64,000 nucleotides of DNA, taken from assembly GCA_963662155.1 (NCBI GenBank), contig OY759261.1, forward strand, positions 44,167,056-44,231,055. Direction: 5' to 3'. Under the pieces are notes generated by a model. It saw only the letters and a program-made list of their open reading frames with translations. It was not told the DNA's origin and ran no database searches. The DNA is from Lamellibrachia columna. Lineage: Eukaryota > Annelida > Polychaeta > Sabellida > Siboglinidae. Shown piece after piece: positions 20,693 through 32,041 of the stretch (positions are counted from its first letter, which is position 1; each line of letters starts with the position of its first letter). Position numbers and translations under genes: made by a program.

Positions 20693-21260
20693 GACTTTTC
20701 TGACGTAATCGCTTCTATGAAACCCCAAGCTGGCAGTCACTGGATGAAGACAGAGAGGCTACATTTATAGATATGTGACCGGCGACGCCGGTTCTACATA
20801 ACACTGTTTCAAAAGAATATTCTCATCGAAATAAGCGACTCGCCGATCTGTTTGATGGGGCTGAGGTGTTCGACACTTCCAGTAAGGAAAACTGTCAAAT
20901 TGTACACAGTACAACACAGTTGTATAGCCAGCGACTAAACACTTAATTGGTGTAAGGCTCAGACGTTGAATATGTTTATGATATGGGCTGATAATATATT
21001 GTGTTGTGTAAACATCATTCGAGCACTTCCATCGACAAATGTGGATGATGCCAAGAAATATGTGGTGGCGAACATGCTACGAATGCGGCCAAGCAAGAAG
21101 CTGCTCCAGGCAGAGCTCATCAAAGACACTGGAAAATATACGATGATAAAGACGTCCACATTATCCAGACGAAGATAGCGCCAACGAGTGTTGAAGAGAC
21201 ACTGCTTGCTGAAATGAAGAACATTCCCGGTAAGAATGATGGAAACACTGTGTTCAATTT
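20693..21260 (+). other. possible coding remnants, unrecognised
   Basis: After an acceptor-like TTTTAATTACAG (to 20692) there is gene-like sequence in changing frames. At 21010-21175 a frame reads ALPSTNVDDAKKYVVANM, then LLQAELIKDTGKY. About one base out of phase it continues VHIIQTKIAPTSVEETLL and AEMKNIPGKNDGNTVF. The amino-acid texture is that of a real protein, and the frame change near 21140 suggests a pseudogene or a missed splice. I do not recognise the family. Confidence 0.3.
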
Positions 21261-21376
21261 CTAGTGGCCTGTCCTGTATTCATACGATTTTACAGTTTAT
21301 CTACACCATTCACGAAAAATAAACATGAAATATATATTTTTTTTTTAAATTAACATTATTATAGTTATTTGACAGG

Positions 21377-21470
21377 CGAGACCGAGCTTGCTGCTCTGTG
21401 GATTGTCAAAAACGACGACTGTTCAACGGTAGACAAGATGACAAATTTCAAAGAAGACAACCCAGATAGA
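21377..21470 (+). other. possible exon 5' of the 39-bp minisatellite
   Basis: Follows TTATAGTTATTTGACAG (acceptor-like). In one frame it reads GETELAALWIVKNDDC, then STVDKMTNFKEDNPDRV, protein-like, then enters the minisatellite in the frame that encodes WSVLLWRLRTR units. That frame is broken by stops at about 21948, 22197 and 23361, so if this exon is real the gene is damaged or the exon ends before the array. Family unknown. Confidence 0.25.
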
Positions 21471-23500
21471 GTGTTCGTGTTGTTATGGAGGTTAAGGACA
21501 ATGTGGATGTGGTCCGTGTTGTTATGGAGGTTAAGGACAGGGTGGGTGTGGTCCGTGTTGCTATGGCGGTTAAGGACAAGGTGGATGTGGTCCGTGTTGT
21601 TATGGCGGTTAAGGACACGGTGGATGTGGTCCGTGTTGTTATGGCGGTTAAGGACACGGTGGATGTGGTCCGTGTTGTTATGGCGGTTAAGGACAAGGTG
21701 GGTGTGGTCCGTGTTGTTATGGTTAAGGACAGGGTGGATGTGGTCCGTGTTGTTATGTCGGTTAAGGACAAGGTGGGTGTGGTCCGTGTTGTTATGGAGC
21801 TTAAGGACAGGGTGGATGTGGTCCGTGTTGGTATGGCGGTTAAGGACAAGGTGGGTGTGGTCCGTGTTGTTATGGTTAAGGACAGGGTGGATGTGGTCCG
21901 TGTTGTTATGTCAGCTAAGGACACGGTGGATGTGGTGTGTGTTATTATAGCGGTTAAGGACAGGGTGGATGTGGTCCGTGTTTTTATGGCGGCTAAGGAC
22001 ATGGTGGATGTGGTCCGTGTTGTTATGGCGGTTAAGGACAGGGTGGATATGGTCCGTGTTGTTATGGCGGTTAATGACAAGGTGGGTGTGGTCCGTGTTG
22101 TTATGGTTAAGGACAGGGTGGATGTGGTCCGTGTTGTTATGTCGGCTAAGGACACGGTGGATGTGGTCCGTGTTATTATGGTGGTTAAGGACAGGGTGAA
22201 TGTGGTCCGTGTTGTTATGGCGGCTAAGGACACGGTGGATGTGGTCCGTGTTGTTATGGCGGTTAAGGACAGGTTGGATGTGGTCCGTGTTGTTATGGCG
22301 GTTAAGGACAAGGTGGATGTGGCCCGTGTTGTTATGGAGGTTAAGGACACAGTGGATGTGGTCCTTGTTGTTATGGCGGTTAAGGACAAGGTGGATCGTG
22401 TTGTTATGGCAGTTAAGGACAAGGTGGATGTGGTCCGTGTTGTTATGGCGGTTAAGGACAGGGTGGATGTGGTCCGTGTTGTTATGGCGGTTAAGGGCAG
22501 TGTGGATGTGGTCCATGTTGTTATGGCGGTTAAGGACAGGGTGGATGTGGTCCGTGTTGTTATGTCGGCTAAGGACACGGTGGATGTGGTCCGTGTTGTT
22601 ATGGCGGTTAAGGACACGGTGGATGTGGTCCATGTTATTATGGCGGTTAAGGACAGGTTGGATGTGGTCCGTGTTGTTATGGCGGTTAAGGACAAGGTGG
22701 ATGTGGTCCGTGTTATTATGGAGGTTAAGGACACAGTGGATGTGGGCCTTGTTGTTATGGCGGTTAAGGACAAGGTGGATGTGGTCTGTGTTGTTATGGC
22801 GGTTAAGGACAAGGTGGATGTGGTCCGTGTTGTTATGGCGGTTAAGGACAAGGCGGATGTGGTCCGTGTTGTCATGGCGGTTAAGGAAAAGGTGGATGTG
22901 GTCCGTGTTGTTATGGCAGTTAAGGACAGGGTGGATGTGGTCCGTGTTGTTATGGCGGTCAAGGACAGGGTGGATGTGGTCCGTGTTGTTATGGCGGTTA
23001 AGGACAGGGTGGATGTGGTCTGTGTTGTTATGTCGGTTAAGGACAGGGTGGATAATTTCCTTGTTGTCATGGCAGTTAAGGACAGGGTGGATGTGGTCCG
23101 TGTTGTCATGGCGGTTAAGGACAGGGTGGATATGGTTCATGTTGTTATGGCGGTTAAGGACAGGGTGGATGTGGTCCGTGTTGTTATGGTGGTTAAGGAC
23201 AGGGTGGATGTGGTCCGTGTTGTTATGGCGGTCAAGGACAGGGTGGATGTGGTCCGTGTTGTTATGGCGGTTAAGGACAGGGTGGATGTGGTCCGTGTTG
23301 TTGTGCCGGTCAAGGACAGGGTGGATGTGGTCCGTGTTGTTATGGCGGTCAAGGACAGGGTGAATGTGGTCCGTGTTGTTATGGCGGTCAAGGACTTGGT
23401 GGATGTGGTCCGTGTTGTTATGGCGGTCAAGGACTGGGTGGATGTGGTCCGTGTTGTTATGGCGGTTAAGGACAGGGTGGATGTGGTCCGAACACAGCTT
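21471..23500 (+). repeat. 39-bp minisatellite, about 52 copies
   Basis: Unit GTGGATGTGGTCCGTGTTGT followed by TATGGCGGTTAAGGACAGG. 39 is a multiple of three, so frames persist. One plus frame (21485-23533) is open for 682 codons as VDVVRVVMAVKDR units, and two minus frames are open for 553 and 409 codons (STLSLTAITTRTT and HNNTDHIHPVLNR units). Copies vary mainly at ACAGGG/ACAAGG/ACACGG and GATGTG/GGTGTG. The few indels seen (3-bp losses near 21720 and 21870, 6 bp near 22395) keep frame. No start context, splice site or homologous domain supports translation; I treat it as non-coding. Confidence 0.95.
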
Positions 23501-23626
23501 CCCAGTGCTTCGTTACTGTTCCATACGCAATGAACTTTCCAACGAGAGGTAAGAACGTACAAGATATGCATAACATCATCCCATCGTGATGTGGGTATTT
23601 GTGTTTCTTGTCAACTGATTTACATG

Positions 23627-23877
23627 CTACATTGTTTATGTATGTGTGTGTGCTTCAAGCTGCTACATTGTTTATGTATGTGTGTGCTTCAAGCTGCTAC
23701 ATTGTTTATGTATGTGTGTGCTTCAAGCTGCTACATTGTTTATGTATGTGTGTGCTTCAAGCTGCTACATTGTTTATGTATGTGTGTGCTTCAAGTTGCT
23801 ACATTGTTTATGTATGTGTGTGTGCTTCAGGCTGTGACATTGTTTATGTATGTGTGTGCTTCAGGCTGTGACATTAT
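23627..23877 (+). repeat. 34-bp tandem repeat, about 7 copies
   Basis: Unit CTGCTACATTGTTTATGTAT followed by GTGTGTGCTTCAAG. Units 2-5 are essentially identical, while the last two have GGCTGTGACATTG. Cys/Val/Tyr-rich frames across it are spurious. Confidence 0.95.
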
Positions 23878-24530
23878 GGAACTGAGTTTCAAAATATATT
23901 TTTGAATAATCCTCTTTATCACTGTCAATCACTCAGCCATTCTTTCCGGTTGGCTTATTTGTGTTTTTCTCCATACTTGCAATACGAAGACGATGTAATA
24001 ACGACGAGATAATTATAATAATAAAAATACGATATTTGAATTCTTTATTATGTCAACTGGAATAATTGTTCATGTGTATAGCTATGCATTATACAACGTT
24101 TTGAAGGCGATGGGAGATGATCTTCATGTTGACATACGCCAGAAATGAGGGTCACTACCAAGAAATGTACGCCAACTTTCAAGAGGCAACACCTCAACAT
24201 GTGTGTGCACTAATTTAGTACGATTTGTTTTGGAAAATATATATTTCAAAGTAAAATTGTATATATTTTGTTTAACATAGCAACGGCGTATAAATGAACA
24301 CTTTGGCTGATAAGTGGTGTGATATGATGGTTGATATGTTAAATCGATAGGTGATAGAAGGTATACCTATTGGCAGCCTACCGCCTGAATCGATATGTGC
24401 AGGTGGAATCATATTTATAATTAACTGATGGTTGACTGAACAATTCTCATAAATACTAACCAAATATTTGCATCTGTGGTTGACATTTTCAGGTTCTGTA
24501 CCTTGATATATATTTGGACTCCTGAATTGG
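23878..24530. other. intergenic, no gene seen
   Basis: AT-rich with no coding signal. The minus frame 24272-24667 lacks recognisable features and overlaps the LINE relic antisense. Confidence 0.4.
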
Positions 24531-25082
24531 TATGTTGGACTCTCAGTGAAATACAGGAAGAAACTGGAGAGGATTGTCTTTGTGGCCGGCAAGATTATCG
24601 GCTCATCTCCCCCCTCCTTAGAACAACTGTACACGGATCGAACCATACAGTAGGCAAAAACAATCATAGGTGATGAATATCATACAATGGTTCACCTGTT
24701 CCAGCTCCTTCCCTCAGGGAAGCGCCTCAGTTCGACGTATGCCAGAACAGAGATTCAAAAGAACATTCTTACATAGTGTCATATCTCTTTACAACAGTCG
24801 GTGATTCCTTAGACACTTGAAATATCAGCCAGTATGCGCAGTCTGAATATGTGTATGTATGCATTCCTGCTTGTTGTAATACTTCATTGTTCGTTCATTC
24901 ATCACTCACACCCTCACATCTCATCTATCCGCCCATCAGTTGTTCACCAACATGATCTCTCTGAATGCTATGATTACCTGTCTCAATATATGATATATGT
25001 GTATTTGCAGACATTTATCTTGATGTTGTAAGAAGAATTCTTCTTTAAAGAAGCAATACAGGTTATGTTATGTTATGTTACA
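24531..25082 (+). mobile_element. L2-like LINE 3' relic with TGTTA tail
   Basis: In shifting frames the sequence reads RKKLERIVFVAGKIIGSSPP, SLEQLYTDRT and, after a frame change, FQLLPSGKRLSSTYARTEIQ. This is the same C-terminal L2-type block as at 5896-6616. Its end is marked by four TGTTA units (25063-25081) after an A-rich stretch. Heavily decayed. Confidence 0.6.
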
Positions 25083-25153
25083 TTATTGTATATAAAAATA
25101 CAATATTGTTCTGTATGTGTATACATTTGTATGCAGGGCTATTTTCTTTGCAG

Positions 25154-26730
25154 TTTGTTGAATACATTAGCAAGCATTGGCACGATATACTCACTGAGTG
25201 GGCTGACGGGCTGAGATCAGAAATGATAACACTACTGACAAGCACCAAGAATCTTGTTGAGACTACGAACCAGAAGTGAATGTGGTAATTGCTAACTGCA
25301 GCATCAGTTTGTCCACAGCCTGATGACCATTGAGAGGGACCATCGCCTTCTGCTCGTCATCCAGACAGCGCCAGTCTAGATTCATCGGGGTGACTCACCA
25401 TTACAGGGATACCTCACCATTACAGGGATACCTCAACACAGGGATACTTCAACATTACAGGGATGACTCACAATTACAGGGATACCTCAACATTTTCACC
25501 TCATACGCATTTCGTTTTGTCAGCAGCGAACTGGAAAAGAGAAGCCGGTTTGAGGAACGCGAAGAGCGTGGTAGGTGGGGAGACTGGGGCTAGTTGTATA
25601 CAGGAGCAAGCAATTCACTATTTCATATTCCATTAAATAACGTATAGTCCATTCACAATTGATTGCTATGTAAGAATCCTGGGAATTAATGCCCTTTGGT
25701 AGCTAAGAATGAACAGCTGAAAGAAATGTATTACGCTGTGAACACCTACCTTTTCATGCACACTGTGTATAAAATGTGTGTGTAATCCAATTAATGTAAT
25801 GACAGTATCATGTACGAGTTACACTTGCTTTGCGATCCATACGTTCTTTGCTGTAACAACGTGCCCTATATGATATGACAACTTGCCCTTCTTACGCGCC
25901 TGGAAATCTTCACATATCTACCTAACCACAATACGGAATATCAGTGGTATGGTATATTTTATTAATATGAATAATGAACTTTATGTATACGTTGACAGAT
26001 ATAACGCATATGTCATATTTAAAAAATCTTTAAATGCATATGTCATACCTAAAAAATTAAATTAACTTAAATTGTAACAACTAGCTACTGTCTCCCCTAT
26101 GTTGTAGATTCTGGACACTGGGCACTTGTCTGATTTCTCTTGCAACTACGAGTTAATGAGAGCAATGGCACTGCCCTGCAGACACGTCTGCGCTGTGCGT
26201 GAACGTGGAAACCTGCCAGCGTAAGACAGCAACCTGGTGGGCAGCGCTGTATGTAGGATTACTACACACGCAGCCACAGAGTCTTGCAGACTGAGAGTCG
26301 CACTGACACTGCCACAGGGGTTGTTGACAAGGCAATCACCACCGTCGCCGCATGAGAGGTTCCGACAGGCGACGGCAACAATGAAACGCCTTATTTGGTT
26401 TAAGTCAGGCGTTCTGACGAGGGAGTGCCGCCCCAATGGTGAACGCCATATTGGCAAGAGGACGTCATTATGTCATTGTTGAAGTGGAAGATCAAGTCGT
26501 TGACGAGGCGCACAGTCAAGCCAGAAACGAAACACACGACCAAGTCTGTAACGAACCGCACGATCACGTCGGCAGAGGATGTGTCCCATATGGAAATGGT
26601 ACGCTGACCACTCTCTCGGGGACGTAAACATGTCTCTTGCGTGTGATTCTTACCTGGAGCGGCACCACGTGACATGTTTGGGCAAGAAATCGCGATCAAA
26701 GGCAAAAACGTGAATTTGTAGCATATGTGC
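25154..26730 (+). pseudogene. decayed ZSWIM/MULE-transposase-like gene
   Basis: At 25154-25276 a frame reads FVEYISKHWHDILTEWADGL, then STKNLVETTNQK, like the segment before the SWIM domain in ZSWIM1/3-type proteins (..FDKNWH.IR.EWV... then N.T.N.LES.N.K). Two frame changes later QFVHSLMTIERDHRLLLVIQ (about 25309-25370) follows the expected order. At about 26130-26215 CNYELMRAMALPCRHVCAVR resembles a SWIM zinc finger (CxCx(n)CxH) with the second Cys replaced by Tyr, ending in a stop. The parts are separated by about 750 bp of unmatched DNA and several frameshifts. SWIM proteins of this class derive from Mutator-like transposases, so this may be a transposon or a retired host gene. Limits beyond 26215 are guesses. 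Confidence 0.5.
25390..25500 (+). repeat. about 20-bp tandem repeat, 5 copies
   Basis: Imperfect units of CATTACAGGGATACCTCAAC. It interrupts the ZSWIM-like relic. Confidence 0.8.
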
Positions 26731-26934
26731 GATTACACACAGTGCAATTGATTACTGTACTTATGCATGCACTTGCGATTACCTGTTTTGCTAGCAGATA
26801 TGTTGATTTGCTCAGTTGATCTGTTCGCTTGTGCAGATATCGAGTGATTTTCTTGAATCACCTTGGCCATCCATATCTTGCATTGCAATCTTAATTCATA
26901 TCTTTTTTCCAAGCATTTGTCTCGTTTCATGATG

Positions 26935-27050
26935 AACGTGAGTGAGCATGCTGACATAGCAACAACGTGAGTGAGCGTGCTGACATAGCAACAATGTGAG
27001 TGGGCATGCTGACATAGCAACAACGTGAGTGAGCATGCTGATATAGCAAA
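26935..27050 (+). repeat. 29-bp tandem repeat, 4 copies
   Basis: Unit AACGTGAGTGAGCATGCTGA followed by CATAGCAAC, with single-base differences between copies. Confidence 0.95.
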
Positions 27051-27895
27051 CATCTAAATTGTTTTTGCAAATGTAGATATAATTGTCCTGGCGTCACAAC
27101 ATACACCAACACACACTCTACTGTTGGTATGAAAATCGTTCTTCCTGTTTTTTAGGGAGTGTAACTCTTGATTTCCAGATCCTCGAAAGCATCTTAAAAG
27201 TCCTCCATACTGCTGTCTTACTGAAGTTTATATTCTTTGTTGAACTTTCCACCAGGACTATGAAAACATAACTTCAAAACACAATGATTTTTATTTATCA
27301 ACTGTTGCACAGGTAGTTGGCGGTTTGATATAATTGAAATGCCCGATTCTACCATTTAATTGATCTTAAAGAAATTATAAATTAACAATAAAATGTTTTA
27401 GTCTTTACGAAGCGCGGAGCGTTATCATTACTGGTGTAGTACATTTGAGAAGTGTATGTCAGAAGTTGCATAAAACGAGACTTTCAATTATCCGATTAAA
27501 AATATTATACAGAAGATTTATTGCTCGATGTGTTTATGTCGTACACAGATCTGTATATAATATGTTGTGAAACTGGCATGTTTTGTTTCATTAACGTATG
27601 CATTTAGATATGAAATGCATTGTGTATGGATAATACTTTTTAATCAACTGGGATGTTATGAATGGCGTAAATACTAAAATAATTTGAATTAAACACAACT
27701 TTAGTTCGAATACCATTTTAGTAAATTATATAAGGTTGTAGTGCTTAGTATAATGTACATATTCGTATTCGTGCCTGTAAGAATAATGCTAATAAATGTT
27801 ATATTGTACTAAAGTTACTGGAATTGAAACAGACTTCAACACTACCTGGTACTTCATTTTTGTAACCAAAAACAACCATGACGTAATTACATATG

Positions 27896-27898
<3 letters not shown>
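27051..27898. other. intergenic, AT-rich, no gene seen
   Basis: No coding or structural feature found on either strand. Confidence 0.4.

Positions 27899-27967
<69 letters not shown>
27899..27967. repeat. AT dinucleotide microsatellite, about 34 units
   Basis: Pure (AT)n after GTAACTATAT. Confidence 0.98.
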
Positions 27968-27969
<2 letters not shown>

Positions 27970-28369
27970 CTATTTTGATATACAATATATGAGTATAAAT
28001 TAAGTTGATGACACATCCAGGACATTAGGATTTTAAGATATGTGATTGACTTATAGCCATTTAATTTGGCTCATAATCATTTAATTGTTGTGTTAATCAC
28101 ATCGCTGAGCACATACATAATTTAATTGTTGAAGCCGGTCAATAACAAGTATGAAGGAAAACTCTACTACTAATGAACAACTAGCAGACTATTTCATTAT
28201 TACATCAGTATGATACACACAAACTATATGTAAACAAATGTATTACATACACATGTCACAATTAATATTACATACACAATTGCTTCTCGACAGTTACAGA
28301 AAGCAATACTTTGTTGGCAAATATGAACGGAATCCTAGGAAATTACTGACGAACGCACGAGATACTCGC

Positions 28370-28466
28370 AAATGTGTCAGTGCCGTTACGTACAAATGTG
28401 TCAGTGCCGTTACGTACAAATGTGTCAGTGCCGTTACGTACAAATGTGTCAGTGCCGTTACGTACA
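28370..28466 (+). repeat. 24-bp tandem repeat, 4 copies
   Basis: Unit AAATGTGTCAGTGCCGTTAC plus GTAC, four identical copies. Open frames are trivial because the unit is a multiple of three. Confidence 0.97.
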
Positions 28467-29589
28467 TACGATAAGTATCCGGCCGATTGGCATACGCCTC
28501 TTCCTCGTGAGCATTTATCCGGTCAACTAGCCAAAGTGTCCGTATACGGACAAATAGCGTCCCATGCTATGCGACAGTATCCGGTCAAATAGCCACGGCT
28601 ATCACTAAACTCTGGTCATAATAATAATTCCACAAACACTATGCGACTGGGCTTCTCGGAGACTGTGCCATGAGATTGTACCTTTACGCAACTCAACAAC
28701 ACCAACACCGGGTAGATTGAAAATGGCCAGACTTTCTGTCTGACATTTATTACCTACCATAGTTGGTAGAAATTAAACATGTTTATATACAAACAAATGT
28801 CCCATTGTCCCATCTACTTAAAACACCACATTCTAAAACTGGCCCACATTGCTGGTATGAACAAAAACATACAGAACGTAACATAACAACACTATCGTGG
28901 TGTAATAATTAAAATACAATTTGCTAACACTACACAAATAAACATATGACCCAAATAGGTGGGGTCACTACGCCACTACGCATGCGTAGTGCCACGTTAA
29001 ACATTTAAAGATACAATATATGCCAATCCTTCGAAACGATGGAAGGTGGAGGGGGTGGAGTAATTTTCAACACGAACTGAATGTTTTGAAAAATCAAGGC
29101 AGACAAGTGGGAACACGTACTGCTGCTTCAATGTTCAATAGTTTATCCAGCCTTGTATTACTACACAGAAACTGCAGGGCTAATTTACATAATTTACATA
29201 CCTGGTGTAAAGTCCACCTCCCTCAAAGCCAATCACAGGGGGTCATTGTAGCTGGGGTGCAGGTTGGTGTTGCCTCGCGTAAAGATTAGTATGCAATATA
29301 ATGCTTACATCCATTAACGCACGGCACTAACTAACCTCTGAAAACATGTTGCCTTCTCCTCTAAAGGGAGCGCAAGTCTGGCAAGTCCTCAACAAACCGA
29401 GCCCCGATGAAACTGTTATGAACAATTACATACGTATATTTTGGCCATATGTGTTTTTCATCAAGTTTCCTTGTAGCGGTTCATACATCAACTCTGAACG
29501 CTATGTCTAAATCAATCAATGTTGTTGTCCGTTTATTTACGTAAAACTTGATCCCAGGGTTGCCATCTCCTAAATCTGTGTATTTTCGC
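28467..29589. other. intergenic, no gene seen
   Basis: Contains two TATCCGGTCAA(C/A)TAGCCA phrases near 28520-28595 and a perfect 18-bp palindrome at 28974-28991. No gene. Confidence 0.4.
28974..28991. promoter_or_regulatory. perfect 18-bp palindrome
   Basis: CACTACGCATGCGTAGTG is exactly self-complementary. It could be a dimeric transcription-factor site or an element end; nothing nearby decides. Confidence 0.3.
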
Positions 29590-30826
29590 CTATAACTCGA
29601 GCCGCGCACAAAAACCACGATGCCATAATAGTCCGGCAGCCAAAGGTTTTTTTTTACATAACCCAGGTGGGGTTAACGAGGTGTCTGGGGGGGGACAGTA
29701 GTTGGACTTAGCGCAGTACTCCCCTCCTTCTGTGACCAACCAACCGTAAGATGTAGGGTATAATACAGGTGGGTTGGAATCCAAAGCATAAAGCCAAATT
29801 GCTACTTGCAGATGGGCTCTGGCTACATTTTGTTCGAACGTTTCACTTGTGGGTGGTAATGAACACAGCTTTGGTGCGGAAGCCTTGTTTCTGCTTACTT
29901 TAGAGAACCACATTTGTTGGCGTGCTTCCGTCATCGAATTACATCTTTGATGACCATAGCAGGCCAACATGAAATATGTGGCCTGGTCCACTACTTCCGA
30001 AAACGGTGGTCCGCCTGTGTTTCCCAGTAAGTTGAGATAACGTTGGCCATGTCTCAGAACTTTCAGAGCTGCAACCTAGCCAACGCCAAAATATAAAGCC
30101 ACAGCATCATAACCTGTGAGACCGTGAGCAGCTAATAGATCTGGGACGATGGAGCTGTGCTGTTCTGTAGCTGCGTTGATATCTAGGACACTTCGTCCTT
30201 GAATTGGCGAAACCATTAGAACTTTGCAGGATATACTGCCCTGGTGACAGAAATACAACAAGAGAACAAAGATGTCGGTGTCATCTGCAACGACAAGGAC
30301 GGTACCATCTTCAACATATGAAACTTGCTGCACAATCAGAGTGTCTCCCTCCTCCTGCGTTGTAGCCATGTATTGACGTTTGTTTACACAACCATTTGCG
30401 ATTTCTACAGGAACCGGGTGATGACTAGTTTATGTTTTTGAAAGTCAGCCTTGTGCGAAACCAAATCCACGACGATGAGCGCAATCAATTGATCTTTGTT
30501 TGTGGTGAGGTTTATGACGACTTTTTGTGGTGACAGACGAGCTGTGCAACGTGATGTGTAGACCCTGCTTGCTCTTTTGTCCCTGCCGCGTCGGGTTGCC
30601 TCCTTAGTACTGCCCTCAATGTATCTGTCGAACACCAAATATACGTCTCTTTTCGCCAACTGACCGTGTAGGTAACTGCTGAACCGGACAAGGTAGTCGT
30701 GTACAGTGCCAGATGTTGGCCAAGGCACTACCCAGAGGACAGGGCACCCATCGAGGAACGTTGCCTGCACATCTTGTTCAGCCAGCCGCCTTGACACTTC
30801 CACCTTAAGCGCATTCTTGAGATTGG
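29590..30826 (-). pseudogene. multicopy metazoan transposon-associated ORF, two lesions
   Basis: Reading leftward from about 30826, conserved blocks of a protein I know as a high-copy uncharacterised family in fish and marine invertebrates follow in order: YLVFDRYIEGSTKEATR, QKVVINLTTNKDQLIALI, KHKLVITR; then, after a 1-nt frameshift near 30415, EEGDTLIVQQVSYVEDGTVL, VVADDTDIFVLLLYFCHQG, SPIQGRSVLDI, LLAAHGLTGYDAV; then TAG at 30076-30078; then the same frame continues SEVVDQATYFMLACYG, SMTEARQQMWFSK, SAPKLCSLPPTSETFEQNVARAHLQ. The usual Cys-rich C-terminus is absent. Function is unknown; the acidic pattern (VFDRY, EEGDT, DDTD) is suggestive of a PIN/FEN-type nuclease, which is inference. Only two disabling lesions means recent loss. 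Confidence 0.6.
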
Positions 30827-30924
30827 ATTATTTCGTTTTGGCATCCCTCATATTTTCATTTTCATCGAACATAGACGTAGGGATAGGTGATAGTTCATGG
30901 CCCATTAGCGTGGTTGTGTCAAGA

Positions 30925-31865
30925 TCGTGTGCGCTAGACTGCAAGCCCACGGCTCTTGCATAGATGGCTTCCGTGTCAAACACTTTAGCATCTTTTGGAG
31001 TCAGATTGGCAAAAATGTATCAGTGGTATACTACAGTGTACCACAGGGATCAATACTCAGCCCAATGTTATTTGTTATCTTTGTAAACGACATTGACTCG
31101 TCTGTAGTAAGCTCCCTCTTAAACTTTGCTGATGACAGGAAAGCATTGAGGCAAGTCTGAGGTTGAATACGCTTTAACTCTCCAGGAACACCTCTATTCT
31201 ATAAATGGAATCAGGATTAGCAGCTGTTGTTCAAATTCACTAAATGCAAATGCCTGCACATAACATACAACAACCCGAACTACGACTATTTTATGGGCGA
31301 TGAACGTATATAATTGATAGATATGGAGAAAGACCTAGGGTACACATAAAAAAATCACTGAAAGTAAAGCAGCAAAAAAACTACGTAGTCAAGAAAGCAA
31401 ATATAATAATAGGGACAATTTGTAGGGCTTACACAGACAAAAGTATGAAAAACATCAAAAACTTATACATCACCTTGGTCCGACCCAACATCGAAAACAG
31501 CCAACAGGCATGGTGCCCATATCTTCAGAAGATACAGAAAGATTACAAAGGGCCATTAAGATATCATTGGAATCTCTAAGGTATTATCTAAGATTGCGAA
31601 AGGGTGGTACTATTGTCTATACAAGAAAGGAGGAAAAGGGCTGATATGCTTGAAGTTTTCAGATTATTAATGGATTTCCTGACACAGACACCAAGAGAAT
31701 ATTCGAGCTAAACCGTACCTCCGCACAGGAAGACACATCAAGTCAATAGTACGACACCACAGCCGACTAAACACACGCCAAAGGTTCTTTTCACAGCGAG
31801 TAATCAAACCATGGAATACCCCCACCAAGCGACTGTGTCATGCACTAACAATAAACAATTATATA
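30925..31865 (+). mobile_element. decayed CR1-like LINE fragment, distinct family
   Basis: RT palm block VPQGSILSPMLFVIFVNDID and LLNFADDRKALRQV at 31035-31160, then frameshifted relics FTKCKCLHITYN, MEKDLGY and, near 31740-31830, RQRFFSQRVIKPWNTPTKRL, the CR1 C-terminal block. Many stops. Different from the four better-preserved copies. It may begin within the end of the neighbouring pseudogene locus. Confidence 0.75.
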
Positions 31866-31939
31866 TATAAAAATTATTGTCATAACTACTGTTTGGGGGC
31901 TATATATGAGCCAGTGGGCTCCGTGCCCCAAACAAGTGC

Positions 31940-32005
31940 AAGGTATGTTCAAGGTATGTTCAACGTATGTTCAAGGTATGTTCAACGTATGTTCAACGTA
32001 CGTTC
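31940..32005 (+). repeat. 11-bp tandem repeat, 6 copies
   Basis: Units AGGTATGTTCA / ACGTATGTTCA, about 40-100 bp beyond the 3' end of the NXPE-like gene. Confidence 0.9.
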
Positions 32006-32041
32006 ATCAATGTATATATCAACGATGATGTATCAGCACTG

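Noticed and set aside
21448..23533. 553- and 682-codon frames on opposite strands
   Set aside because: Both come from the 39-bp array, whose unit lacks stops in several frames; mutually exclusive and unsupported by domains.
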